Shown: piece by piece, positions 36,444-46,229 of the stretch
Layout of the letters: each line of letters starts with the position of its first letter
How positions within the stretch are numbered: the first letter of the stretch is position 1
NCBI GenBank assembly: GCA_001839685.1
Contig: MLAK01000753.1
Location: forward strand, 1 to 64,000
From: Tritrichomonas foetus
Taxonomy: Eukaryota; Parabasalia; Tritrichomonadida; Tritrichomonadidae
Direction of reading: 5' to 3'
DNA length: 64,000 nt
Translations under genes and position numbers: made by a program
Notes under the pieces: generated by a model
Databases searched by the model: none
The model's input: only the letters and a program-made list of their open reading frames with translations
Told to the model about the DNA's origin: nothing

Positions 36444-39209
36444 TTATTTATATCTATCTTCAATTTCGATGATATTTTCCTGATAAGGGCATAGAAAACT
36501 ATATTCACCGGCTAATAAAGTTCCTTCGACACTATCTCCTTTCTGAAAAAGCTCAATTTCACCATTCACTGTTTTAACTTCTTCCTTTTTACAATTTCTT
36601 AACTTTAAATGAGCTTTTGAGTCAAAAGGAACTTTAAATTTATAATGAGTTATGTTATTATTATCAATTTTCCACTCACTTTTGATTTTCCCCATTGCAG
36701 AATTGACTGAAGCTTCTGCATTTTTCATTCGAAAATCAGGTTGAGGAGAAAGTTCGAATTCTTTAAAACCTGGTGCCCAAAAAACTGGTTTTATTCCACA
36801 TATATTTCGGTAAAACCATTCAATTACTGATGCAGAAGCATAATGATTCATAGAATTCATCCCTTTTCGGATTTTTCCATTTTCAGTAATTGAATCCCAC
36901 CGTTCCCAAATAGATGTTGCATTCATTTTCACTTCAAAAAGCCATCCTGGGAAATCATCATCAAGGAAAACATTATAAGCTGTATTAGAATCGCCCATAT
37001 CAGATAAAACTCTGCATAAAATTGGAGTTCCTATAAAACCTGTTGTTAATTTATAAGCATTATTTCTCAACATCAGTTTCAATGTTTGTAAAACTTTGAA
37101 TGGATCAGTAGAAATATTGAGATACAAAGACAATGCTTGAGCAGTTTGAGTATGAACGGTTACACGACCAGAATTCGTCACATATTCATTTCTTATACCT
37201 TCAATAGTTTTTTCTAGCTGTTTCTCATATTCTAAACAATCTTTATTTAATACTTTAGAAACATTAATAAAATTCTGTAACGAATATGAAAAATAACAAG
37301 AGCAAATAAAAGAAAGTTCCGTTCCACCAACGTTTCCATCTTTTTCACCATCAAGTGCTAACCAATCACCAAAATGAAATGTTTTTGCTTCCCATAATCC
37401 ATCTGAACTTAATTGTCCCATTACAAAATCAACCCACATTTTCATAGATTCATATTGATCTTCAAGAATTTGTTTTCTTCCAGTATGTTCATAAACTTTA
37501 AATGGAATAACTGTCGCAGCATCAGCCCATCCAACTCTTCCTGCCATTTGTTCATTATCATCTTCTCCAAAGAATGGAACAATTGAAGACACTATTCCAT
37601 GGGATTCTTTTTGAAGTAAGTATAAATCTTTTAGATATTTTCTATAAAATGGATATGCTTTCATATTGAACATTGCAGTTGAGCAAAATACTTGAGCATC
37701 TCCTGTCCATCCCATTCTTTCATCTCTCTGTGGACAGTCTGTTGGAACATCAAGGAAATTATCTCGTTGACTCCAAAATCCATTAGAATAAAATTTATTT
37801 ACACTTTCAATACCACAATGAAAATAGCCAGTTTCTTCCAAATCAGAATAAATAGAACAACCAATAATGTCATTTAAATCAATATCACCATAAAATTGAG
37901 ATAATTTAATATATTGAAATCCAAAAAAAGTAAAATGTGGTCTGATTCTCATTTTTTGGCCATTAGAAATAATTCGAAATTGCTGTTTAGCTGTTCTCAA
38001 ATTTTCATTTATGAATTTTCCATTATGATAAATTTCACCAAATTCAAGAATAGTTTCAGAATCTTTTGGTGCATTAATTGTTAATTCTATCCACCCTGCA
38101 ATATTTTGTCCCATATCAATCACTTTACATTTACTTTTTTGATCTTCTAAAATTGCTTTTGGGGTTAATAAATGCTTCACAACAACTGGGGGTGAAAGTC
38201 TTTCAACGAGGTTGAAATTGACATCATTAATAACTATTGTTGGTTTCCAACCTTTATCACTTCCTAATTTTGAAGAACACCAATTTTCAATTTCATAATT
38301 TGCGTCATAAATTTCACCATCATATAGATTATTCAATAAAATTGGTGATTTTTGGCATTTCCATTCATCTGAATCAGAATTAATGATTTCTTTTGTACCA
38401 TCTTTATACTCAATATGTAATTCACATATCAATAAGTATTTATCTGTGATTATATTAATTGGATTACCTAATTTTCCGCTTTTCATTGTCATATCAGCAC
38501 TTTCTGATGAAAACCAGAATCTTCCTTTCGCCCAGCCATCACCAAGCATGACCCCAATTACATTTTCACCATCGACTAAATATGAAGTAACATCAAATGT
38601 TTGATATTGAAGCCAAAATTTGTAACCGTTGCAAAATGGCGTAAAATGCTCGTTACTTACTTTTTTATTATTGATATAAAGCTCATACAAACCTAAAGCT
38701 GAGATATAAACACGGGCATTAGCTATTTCTTTATCAGTACCTTCTTTTGAGTTCAGAAAAAACTTACGTCTTATATATGGTGGATATTCTTGTTTGAGAG
38801 AAGTTGAAATAAATTTTCCTGTCCATTTTTCAGATAATTTTCCAGTTTCAAAATAAGAAGAATTTGATTTAATTATTTCATTGTTATCTAGTTTTACATG
38901 AACTTTCCAATAGTAACGTGTTCTTGGTTGTAATGATATACGAAGTGAATAATCAAGTGAAGAAATATTTTCTTGAAAATGTGAATCATGTAAAATTTCA
39001 TCAAAATTTAATTTTTTTGAAACTAAGACTCTTGATGATATGCTTTTTTTGGCTGTCGTATTTTCAACAATCCATGATAATGATATTGATGACAAATCAT
39101 AACCAATTGGATTTTTAATACCATTAACCAGCATATCAACAATAACGCCATTATGATTGACAGAATTTGAAGTACATTGGGAAAAAGAAAACAAAAAACC
39201 CAAAAGCAT
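36444..39209 (-). CDS. Secreted GH78 alpha-L-rhamnosidase
   Basis: A 921-residue glycoside hydrolase that releases terminal L-rhamnose from plant or bacterial glycans. An N-terminal hydrophobic leader (LLGFLFSFSQC) is a signal peptide. The N-terminal beta-sandwich and carbohydrate-binding modules (about 20-430) precede the (alpha/alpha)6 barrel. The barrel holds DVPTDCPQRDERMGWTGDAQ (about 490), the GH78 acidic cluster (Asp and Glu of RDER, Asp of TGD), and a later IWERWDS (about 766) with the other conserved Glu. A C-terminal sandwich (about 800-921) follows. It is full length, with no frameshift. GH78 is mostly bacterial and fungal, so this gene is a candidate for lateral transfer into a gut or mucosal protist. 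Confidence 0.95.
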   Translation of the reverse strand: MLLGFLFSFSQCTSNSVNHNGVIVDMLVNGIKNPIGYDLSSISLSWIVENTTAKKSISSRVLVSKKLNFDEILHDSHFQENISSLDYSLRISLQPRTRYYWKVHVKLDNNEIIKSNSSYFETGKLSEKWTGKFISTSLKQEYPPYIRRKFFLNSKEGTDKEIANARVYISALGLYELYINNKKVSNEHFTPFCNGYKFWLQYQTFDVTSYLVDGENVIGVMLGDGWAKGRFWFSSESADMTMKSGKLGNPINIITDKYLLICELHIEYKDGTKEIINSDSDEWKCQKSPILLNNLYDGEIYDANYEIENWCSSKLGSDKGWKPTIVINDVNFNLVERLSPPVVVKHLLTPKAILEDQKSKCKVIDMGQNIAGWIELTINAPKDSETILEFGEIYHNGKFINENLRTAKQQFRIISNGQKMRIRPHFTFFGFQYIKLSQFYGDIDLNDIIGCSIYSDLEETGYFHCGIESVNKFYSNGFWSQRDNFLDVPTDCPQRDERMGWTGDAQVFCSTAMFNMKAYPFYRKYLKDLYLLQKESHGIVSSIVPFFGEDDNEQMAGRVGWADAATVIPFKVYEHTGRKQILEDQYESMKMWVDFVMGQLSSDGLWEAKTFHFGDWLALDGEKDGNVGGTELSFICSCYFSYSLQNFINVSKVLNKDCLEYEKQLEKTIEGIRNEYVTNSGRVTVHTQTAQALSLYLNISTDPFKVLQTLKLMLRNNAYKLTTGFIGTPILCRVLSDMGDSNTAYNVFLDDDFPGWLFEVKMNATSIWERWDSITENGKIRKGMNSMNHYASASVIEWFYRNICGIKPVFWAPGFKEFELSPQPDFRMKNAEASVNSAMGKIKSEWKIDNNNITHYKFKVPFDSKAHLKLRNCKKEEVKTVNGEIELFQKGDSVEGTLLAGEYSFLCPYQENIIEIEDRYK

Positions 39210-40195
39210 TTATAATATTTCATGTCACATTTCATATACAATCATATTTGAAAGATATAATAAAAAAAGAAAGATAAAATTGCGGAAGGCATTATTTACA
39301 AAAATATTATATATATAGGTGATCAACTAAATACTTCAATAAGACTAATCTAGCTTGTGATTTTTTCATTGTTCCTAAATTGATGATGGCTGATTGTTCG
39401 AATGATTTGATTCCAGATTTTGCTTGTGATGTATCAATCATTCTTGAACATACTCTTTTGATATTCATAGATTCGATTTTCTTGAAATATGGATCAGACT
39501 TGTTGAGAAGCTATGCTCCTTTAATCGAAGGAGAAGCATTAGTACACAGGCTTGATTATAATTTTTTCTCTGAAAATTTTATTTTGTGCAATTTCGTTTA
39601 ATGATTGTATGTCTTTTGGATCATTTGGCATCATTTCATGAATAAGCTTTTGAGGCTTCAGTTGACACGTTGACCTTAATGGGAATGTAAATGCACAAAC
39701 CATGATTGCTCTTTTCATTGTTTCTTTCAGAATTAGCATACATTTTTTAGATTTGATTTGATTTGCATTTTACACTAGATTAGTTTCATCATCAACATAT
39801 TTGATTGTGTTTCCTATCATATGAGTAATAATATAACTTGAAAGAAAAACTAAAAAGACAGGAAGGAATATTACATTAATAGATTGTAATTTATAGAACA
39901 AAAACAATTTCCTAGAAAAATAATGTTTTTTGTATAGAAAGTTGTATTTATTCATTACTTACATTTAATGAGCACATTTGTAACATTTTAGCATCACAAA
40001 AATTATGATTTCTCAAAAACAAATTAAATCTCGATTTTTGGATGGTAAATAAGATAATATTTGCATAAAATGAATAATATTATTGCAATAAACACAATTT
40101 GAAGCAAAGTAGCTAGAATAAAAGCGATTTTAATATTTGCGGAATTTTTTTTTTTATATTTTTACTATTTTTCGAATTTTTTTTAAACATAATAA
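39210..40195. other. Intergenic region, possible gene relic
   Basis: No intact gene is seen. On the minus strand, a 66-codon frame at 39539-39739 (containing NDPKDIQSLNEIAQNKIF) is followed by a frame-shifted coding-like stretch near 39320-39520 (containing KKIESMNIKRVC and SAIINLG). Together they look like the 3' remains of a degraded gene of unknown family. Confidence 0.35.
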
Positions 40196-40747
40196 TTATT
40201 GGAAAATGAAAGAAGAAAAAATTAAATTTTTCGCTAAATCGATGATTGGTATTTTGATAGTTTCGAGTTTCTTAAGATAGTTTTCATGTGTAACGCATCC
40301 ATTTGGATTTTCAATCCCTTCTTCAAACTCTGTTCTTAATATTTCAATCTCATTTTGAGTTTTAGTGATCATATTTGCTTGGAGCTCATCAATAAAAGCA
40401 TCATAACAAAATCCATTTTCTGTAACAAATACTCCATATAAAAGTTCAATCATTTTTGTATTTGACATTGCTGGAGAAATGCAAAGATAAAGATCTGAAA
40501 AGTTTGCCAAAGAAACATCAAATGATGTGACATTTAAATATGTCAGCATGTTGTCAAAAGCATTTTGGGATACAAATGGAAAATAATTTTGAAAAGTCGC
40601 TTTCGATATTTTATCCTTTTTATCAGATATACCTGAAAAGCGAGAATAAACTACATATGCAACTTCAATTGGAATTCCCTTTGTTTCAGCAAGCTCTGTT
40701 ACCGCTTTTGGATAAGAAATCCCGGAATTACTACCACTATTTCCCAT
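40196..40747 (-). CDS. N-myristoylation-type protein, EF-hand-like/TLDc N-terminal type
   Basis: A 183-residue protein starting at the ATG at 40747 (the frame runs upstream only through a non-ATG codon). The opening MGNSGSNSG is an N-myristoylation consensus, which predicts membrane association. The rest is a helical fold with EF-hand-like spacing but no canonical Ca-binding loop (KATFQNYFPFVSQ, YDAFIDELQANM). Small MGN-starting proteins with such helices precede a TLDc domain in MEAK7-type proteins; no TLDc is present here, so this may be a stand-alone or truncated form. No function can be fixed. GGTCAA lies about 72 bp upstream. Confidence 0.55.
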   Translation of the reverse strand: MGNSGSNSGISYPKAVTELAETKGIPIEVAYVVYSRFSGISDKKDKISKATFQNYFPFVSQNAFDNMLTYLNVTSFDVSLANFSDLYLCISPAMSNTKMIELLYGVFVTENGFCYDAFIDELQANMITKTQNEIEILRTEFEEGIENPNGCVTHENYLKKLETIKIPIIDLAKNLIFSSFIFQ

Positions 40748-41478
40748 ATAAAAAGTGATTTTTTGCTCCAACAGAAAAACCTGTCAATATTTCTGCGTTT
40801 AAATGGTTATGTACACAATTGACCAAAAAAATTCTGAAAAACTAGTTATTCTGTTATCAATCAGATTCAGTGGCAAATTCAATGAATATTTGGTTGTTCA
40901 TTCATTCATTGATTCACGCCATTGGATTCTCAAATAAAAATCTATATATATAATAATTCGATGAAATATATAAATTTTCAAATAATTCACTCATATCTAT
41001 AAATTGCATACTTATCATCAGTCTTTCATATGATTGAAAATGAAAATCTACTTATTTTTCAACCATATCTGTTTATTTCATCTGTGTAAAAGTAAAAAAT
41101 GATATTATTTTTATTTCTTTCTTCTATGAAAGATTTTTTTTCAATTATATATTTACTTTACAATTATTCTTAAAAATGAGGTGATGCATGTTAGTTCTTG
41201 CGTTTTTATACGGAAATCATATTTATTATACGGCTTAATATTTATATTCTATTGAATTAAATCTTCCATGTAATCAATATGATAAGTATCATCTTGGAGA
41301 AAATGATAGAAACTTTCTCAGTTGTGTAGACATAATACAAGATTGTATTTTTGAAAACTTTGGTTTCAGGCAACGCCTGAAATTTGATCATTTTTTCAAA
41401 GATATTTGATCATGATTTGAAATAAACATTTCTCTCCACTGATTTTGAGAAAAATAAATTCACATACTTTAATAAAAG
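40748..41478. other. Divergent intergenic region with a hairpin
   Basis: It contains GGTCAA (minus strand) at 40819-40824, a TA-rich region, and a perfect hairpin at 41364-41382 listed separately. No gene is seen. Confidence 0.45.
41364..41382. repeat. Perfect 8-bp hairpin
   Basis: TTTCAGGC, a three-base AAC loop, and GCCTGAAA form a perfect stem about 97 bp before the next ATG. GC content in the stem is higher than in the surrounding DNA. Possible operator-like or structured RNA element. Confidence 0.7.
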
Positions 41479-41895
41479 ATGAATGACAAATTAGCAACTA
41501 TTACAATAAATGAATATTGGTTTGAAATGCCTGCGCCTACAGAATTTGCTTCATATCAACCAGATGATGAATATGAAAAAGTTCGAATTCATGATCCATC
41601 ATTGTTACATAATAATAAATGGAGTTATCAAAGATGGGTTTGTCTTCCATCAGGTGAATTTGTTGCTTCACATAAAAAAGTTATTCTACGAGCATATAAA
41701 AAAAGGAAAAATATGAAATTACTAAATCAAATTCAAGATGATGTGCGGGAATACCTAAAATATAAAAATTGTCCTGATTATGAAGAAAGTCAAGAAGAAA
41801 ATTACTCATTTTGTGATATTCTGGAAGAAAATATGAATGAAAGAAATACTTGTGATATCATCAACACAGAAATATATAAAAACATTGATCAATAG
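41479..41895 (+). CDS. Small protein of unknown function
   Basis: A 138-residue protein I cannot place. The first 90 residues contain aromatic and basic stretches (ITINEYWFEMPAPTEF, WSYQRWVCLPSGEFVASHKK) that could be a compact domain. A basic helix (ILRAYKKRKNMKLLNQIQDD) is followed by an acidic tail. No signal peptide or membrane segment is present. The frame is clean with an ATG and a typical short leader, so it is probably real. Confidence 0.6.
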   Translation: MNDKLATITINEYWFEMPAPTEFASYQPDDEYEKVRIHDPSLLHNNKWSYQRWVCLPSGEFVASHKKVILRAYKKRKNMKLLNQIQDDVREYLKYKNCPDYEESQEENYSFCDILEENMNERNTCDIINTEIYKNIDQ

Positions 41896-42169
41896 ACATG
41901 AATTGGAATCTTGCCTCTGAATAAATCAAAAATTTACATAATAACGGTGTGATATAAGAAATATTTCCCGAATGAAGATAAAACTTTAATGATTTCATAC
42001 CTTTCAAAATGATTTTATTATTTTTATGAGTTTTTCCAAATGTGGATTGGCTATTGAAAAGTTTATTATAATAATGAATTGTTTATTATATTATACAATA
42101 ATTTAACATACATGAATTAGTATTCACAAAAAAGAATAAAAATTCAAGAATCAATTTATTTATATATCT

Positions 42170-43357
42170 TTAATCTTTATAATGATCCTTTGCAAATTGG
42201 ATAAGTAGGGCGCAAACTCTTTCAACATCTTCGCTTGTAAGTCCGTGGTGGCATCCAATGAGGAAACCTTCTCTCATGACCTGATCACTGACAGGGAATT
42301 CTTTTTTGGCCTCTTCAGCAAATTTCTTCGCGTAGATTGGATGCCTCAAAATATTTCCTGCCATTGTTACGCGTGTTTGAACATTATTATCTTCGAGGAA
42401 GTGAATTACTTCAGTTCTGTCTGGGCAGGCAAGAGGAAGAGCTAACCAAAGAATTCTCTCGTTAGTTAATGTTTCTGGAACTTTGTAATACTTGCTTGCA
42501 ATTGGATCAGCCTTTAATAAACGCATGTAATGATCGAAGTGTTGAGCACGAATTCTTTCAAATTCTGGCAACTTCTTCATTTGAACTAATCCAAATGCAC
42601 AATTCATTTCACTAGCTTTGAAATTGTATCCAAACTCACTATAAATAAACTTCCAATCATACTGAATTCCATCAATAATGCCATGATTAAATCTTTCAGC
42701 AAAGTCTTCATTATTTGATCCGGCGCGTCCCCAATCGCGAATACAGAGAGCTTTTCGGTAGAGCTTTTCATCATTAAACATAACAATTCCGCCTGTTCCA
42801 CCAGCAGTGATGATATGTGAAGCATAAAATGAACAAGTTGAAATGTCTGAATCAAGTGTGTAAGTCATTGTGTCGCATGAATCTTCAAACAGAACGATAT
42901 CTAATCTGTTAATTTGCTTTAAACGGTCACGAAGCTGCTTCCAATTGATTTTATTGCCAACGAGATTTGGTATCGATATAACTTTTGTATTTGGCGTGAT
43001 AACGTTAACAATTTGGTCGACTGTAGGAACATAACAATTTGGTGCTACATCACAGAAAATGACTTTGGCTTCCAGCTGTGCAAGTGGAGCCATGGTTGTG
43101 GAAAATGTGCATGCGGGGGTTATTACTTCGACACCTTTTTCAACATCGGCGCAAATGTAAGCGAGCATGTTTGCGGATGATCCTGAATTGACAAACAGTC
43201 CGAATTTCTTGCCGAATTTGTCACACACTTGTTTTTCGAATTCTGCAGTTAAGGGCCCGGGGGCAAGCCATCCGGCGTTTAAACAGTCGACAACAGCTTG
43301 GATTTCATCGTCATTGTATGCCTGCTTTCTGTTCGGGGCGTACCAAACTTTCGACAT
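42170..43357 (-). CDS. RfbH-like sugar 3-dehydrase, DegT/DnrJ/EryC1 family
   Basis: A 395-residue PLP/PMP-dependent fold-type I enzyme. N-terminal WLAPGPLTAEFEKQ, FVNSGSSANMLA and CDVAPNCYVPTVDQI are DegT landmarks. The C-terminal half (IRDWGR, YDWKFIYSEFGYNFKASEMNCAFGLVQMKKL) matches RfbH, which dehydrates CDP-4-keto-6-deoxyglucose at C-3. The Schiff-base lysine of aminotransferases is replaced by His181 (FYASHIIT), the hallmark of RfbH/E1 and ColD dehydratases. However, the RfbH iron-sulfur ligands after DWGR are absent (AGSNNEDF instead of Cys-x-Cys), although Cys161 (EDSCD) is kept. It therefore resembles an iron-sulfur-free variant. No sugar pathway neighbours are in this window, so the nucleotide sugar is unknown. 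Lateral transfer is likely. Confidence 0.88.
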   Translation of the reverse strand: MSKVWYAPNRKQAYNDDEIQAVVDCLNAGWLAPGPLTAEFEKQVCDKFGKKFGLFVNSGSSANMLAYICADVEKGVEVITPACTFSTTMAPLAQLEAKVIFCDVAPNCYVPTVDQIVNVITPNTKVISIPNLVGNKINWKQLRDRLKQINRLDIVLFEDSCDTMTYTLDSDISTCSFYASHIITAGGTGGIVMFNDEKLYRKALCIRDWGRAGSNNEDFAERFNHGIIDGIQYDWKFIYSEFGYNFKASEMNCAFGLVQMKKLPEFERIRAQHFDHYMRLLKADPIASKYYKVPETLTNERILWLALPLACPDRTEVIHFLEDNNVQTRVTMAGNILRHPIYAKKFAEEAKKEFPVSDQVMREGFLIGCHHGLTSEDVERVCALLIQFAKDHYKD

Positions 43358-44214
43358 GAATGTTTTCTATACACCAGATTGACTTTTTCTGTGAAACTTT
43401 ATACATCTTTGTAACCCTTTCTATAGTTACCTTTTTGAATCAGATTCTGATTCAATTGAAATAAAGGCACTGTCAAAAAATTCACTTTTCTTTCTCATAG
43501 AAATTTGTATTTTTTGAGATGGACGGAACCAATCTGATTCAAATTGTATTTTTTTCATTTCAATTAGCGATACAGTTTCAAGTTCAAAATATCGGAGACT
43601 ATTTCTCATTAATTTTCCTAGATTTTCTGGAATAACTGATTTTTTCCCCAGTATAATAATATTTTATATATTTGATAACAAAATAATCCTGTATTGTTGA
43701 GGAATAAGAAAGATATTTCAATTTTCTGAAAGACCTCTTCATTTCAATGGTGAATTAGGATTCACAAAATCAATTTATAGCGGCTTTGAATTCCATATTG
43801 AATCAACTTCGTCAATTTTTTTCTGTGTTTATATGCCCATTCTTCAGAATTTCTTGACATATTACATGACCTTTATATATAAATTTATATAATTATATGC
43901 ATCTGAATTGGTTCGAGACTAATCTTGTGATTTTATCATCGTGAATATTCTTTCTTTATGGATATCAGACAAAAATTTTTCGACAATTTTTTTTCGTATT
44001 TTTTCATTATTGTAATCACTCCATTAGTATTTCAAACAAAATAAAAATCTCAAACAAACTCTGTCAATGTATATAATATTTATCAGAAACAAACTTTTTT
44101 CTTCCACATGAAATATATATTTAATATAAATGCGATAACAAAATTCTCTTACTAATCACTTTTGATCAAACCTTGTTAATTGTTTAGGTTTTATCCAATT
44201 AATGTGAAAATTTA
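43358..44214. other. Intergenic region
   Basis: About 850 bp, AT-rich. A 60-codon frame at 43427-43609 (minus) has no recognisable features. TTATATATAA-like runs lie at 43870-43900. No structure is recognised. Confidence 0.45.
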
Positions 44215-46089
44215 TTAGGATTTGGTCTGCTTATTTAAATTATTTTTTGCCTCTTTCAGTGCATTTCTTACATTTACATAATATTCTTTAGGTGGACATT
44301 CGTCAGTCGAAAAAGGATTTACATCTTTCTTTGGCATTTCAATAACTGTTACATAACTTGGGAATTTCGTTCTTATATATTCATTATATTTCCTTACCAT
44401 TAGGCGAGTATCCTGGAAGAAATCGAACACCTCATGAATGACAATTCCTACTTTTGGAACCATTTGATGGACTTTTTCGATTAATGAAATATAAATTTTG
44501 GCAAGTCTTTCGAAAATTGAATCAAAACTTGCATCAAACTCTCTTGTTAAAATTGTAGGTATCGTTGTTCGAAAGTCTATGTTTCCAAAAACTAAAACAA
44601 GAATTTCATATTTTTCTGACTCTTTAATTCTATTCCAAAAAGATGTTTTTGCAGGTGCTTTTAATTCTTCACGAAGGAATCCAATTGGCATTGCATCGAA
44701 TAGATGGCAGTCAACTGGACCTACATCTTCATATGAACGATTTGAACAAAAAGCGGCACATTCATCTCCTATAATAAATATTTTAGGATGGACTGAAGAT
44801 TTCACAGATTCTTGGATGTGCAAGGAAGCAGAATGGCAAGCTCTAAATAAAGAAATGAAAGAAGTTTGTCTTAAAACTTGTAAATTATTTGGAGAAGATA
44901 GAATTGGGTCAATAAAATTTCTGAAAAATGCAAAATATTCTATTTCCCCTTTAACAAAAAGATAAACAGCAGCAATCATTAAAATATTCAATATTTGAAT
45001 TTCGGAGGGAGTAAGTCGATTCACGTTTTTAGGAGAAATAACTGGAATATTTGGCGAATTGTTTGTTTTCATTTTTTCTAGGATCATATAAAACAAACCG
45101 AGGCAAATCGTGTTTATTTCAAGTGATTGGTTAGCTCTGAAAAATTTCAAAAGAACCTCATGAAGTTTTCCAAATTCGCGATTGATTAATAAAAAGAGCG
45201 CATAATATCGTGTAATATATGGCTCTCCATAGCCAACACTTTCTCTTACTTCAGAAAGGAAGTACATAATTTGTGAAAGACTTCCATGACTCAAGAATGT
45301 TTCAGTAAAGTGAGTTAAATGATTAGGTTTAATTTGTAACGTTTTAATTTTTTGAGGAAGCAAAGTCAGCACTTTTTGGTCTTCACAAAGTTTTGGAACG
45401 AAAGTGAAAACGTCAGGATTGCGAAGAGCAATTTCAAGAGCAAGTGAAGGATCTGATTTCACAATTTCTCTGAGATTATTTTTCATTTGCTTTTTGGTAA
45501 TGGTTGGTGAATAGCATTGAGCTATATAATGAGAAAGTGGAGGATTTTCAATATTAAATTGAAGAGGATATTTTAACTTGACTACGTCTTGATTTGGAGG
45601 ATCTTGATCAAGAACTTCATAGCCGCGTTCAGTGAGACCTTTTATTGGCTTTAATGGTGTCATCGATTGATTGTCTGGTGAACATGTCACTTTTTTCACC
45701 AGTTTTAAACATTCGCGGGCAGCCGCAAAATGATATTGTTGAAGAAAAAGAATAGTCTGATGATTAAAGTGAATGTAATCGTTAATACTTAATTGATGTT
45801 CAGGCTGAGAAATTTGATCTGGCAATAATAATAAAATTTCTTGGTTTGATGATTTAATTTCCGTTTTCTGTGGATTTTCAAGAATTTTGACATTTTCGTC
45901 ATCGAAATTTTCTATAAGGCCGACCGAACATTGAGAAATATTAAATTGGGTATGAAAAACACTGTTGTAGCGAGATAAGGCGACTTCAGAGACTTGATGA
46001 ACTGTTACAAATTCGAAATTAGCTGTGTGAACAAGAGCACACCATTCTTGTTTTCCTTGAAAATGAACAAGAATATCACAGGAATTCAT
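44215..46089 (-). CDS. Protein with C-terminal SGNH-hydrolase-like domain
   Basis: A 624-residue protein from the ATG at 46089. The N terminus (CDILVHFQGKQEWCALVHTANFE) looks like a ubiquitin- or PB1-like fold. A helical middle (about 130-420) has TPR-like or solenoid features. The C-terminal 190 residues carry IFIIGDECAAF and LVLVFGNIDFR, which line up with SGNH blocks I (GDS) and III (GxND or GEID) of the esterase/lipase fold. The nucleophile Ser is replaced by Glu in GDE, and no obvious DxxH block V is seen, so it is probably inactive or divergent. A catalytic role should not be assumed. It is not secreted, having no signal peptide. Confidence 0.5.
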   Translation of the reverse strand: MNSCDILVHFQGKQEWCALVHTANFEFVTVHQVSEVALSRYNSVFHTQFNISQCSVGLIENFDDENVKILENPQKTEIKSSNQEILLLLPDQISQPEHQLSINDYIHFNHQTILFLQQYHFAAARECLKLVKKVTCSPDNQSMTPLKPIKGLTERGYEVLDQDPPNQDVVKLKYPLQFNIENPPLSHYIAQCYSPTITKKQMKNNLREIVKSDPSLALEIALRNPDVFTFVPKLCEDQKVLTLLPQKIKTLQIKPNHLTHFTETFLSHGSLSQIMYFLSEVRESVGYGEPYITRYYALFLLINREFGKLHEVLLKFFRANQSLEINTICLGLFYMILEKMKTNNSPNIPVISPKNVNRLTPSEIQILNILMIAAVYLFVKGEIEYFAFFRNFIDPILSSPNNLQVLRQTSFISLFRACHSASLHIQESVKSSVHPKIFIIGDECAAFCSNRSYEDVGPVDCHLFDAMPIGFLREELKAPAKTSFWNRIKESEKYEILVLVFGNIDFRTTIPTILTREFDASFDSIFERLAKIYISLIEKVHQMVPKVGIVIHEVFDFFQDTRLMVRKYNEYIRTKFPSYVTVIEMPKKDVNPFSTDECPPKEYYVNVRNALKEAKNNLNKQTKS

Positions 46090-46229
46090 CTTTGATTTTG
46101 ATTTCACCTTTTACTGTGAAAAATTAACCTAGTTTGTTATCATTTGGATTCTATGCACATTGAAAAATATCTGGTATTAAATGGCTGGACACACTGAAAT
46201 GGATAGAAACAATTTATTAATGACCAAAT

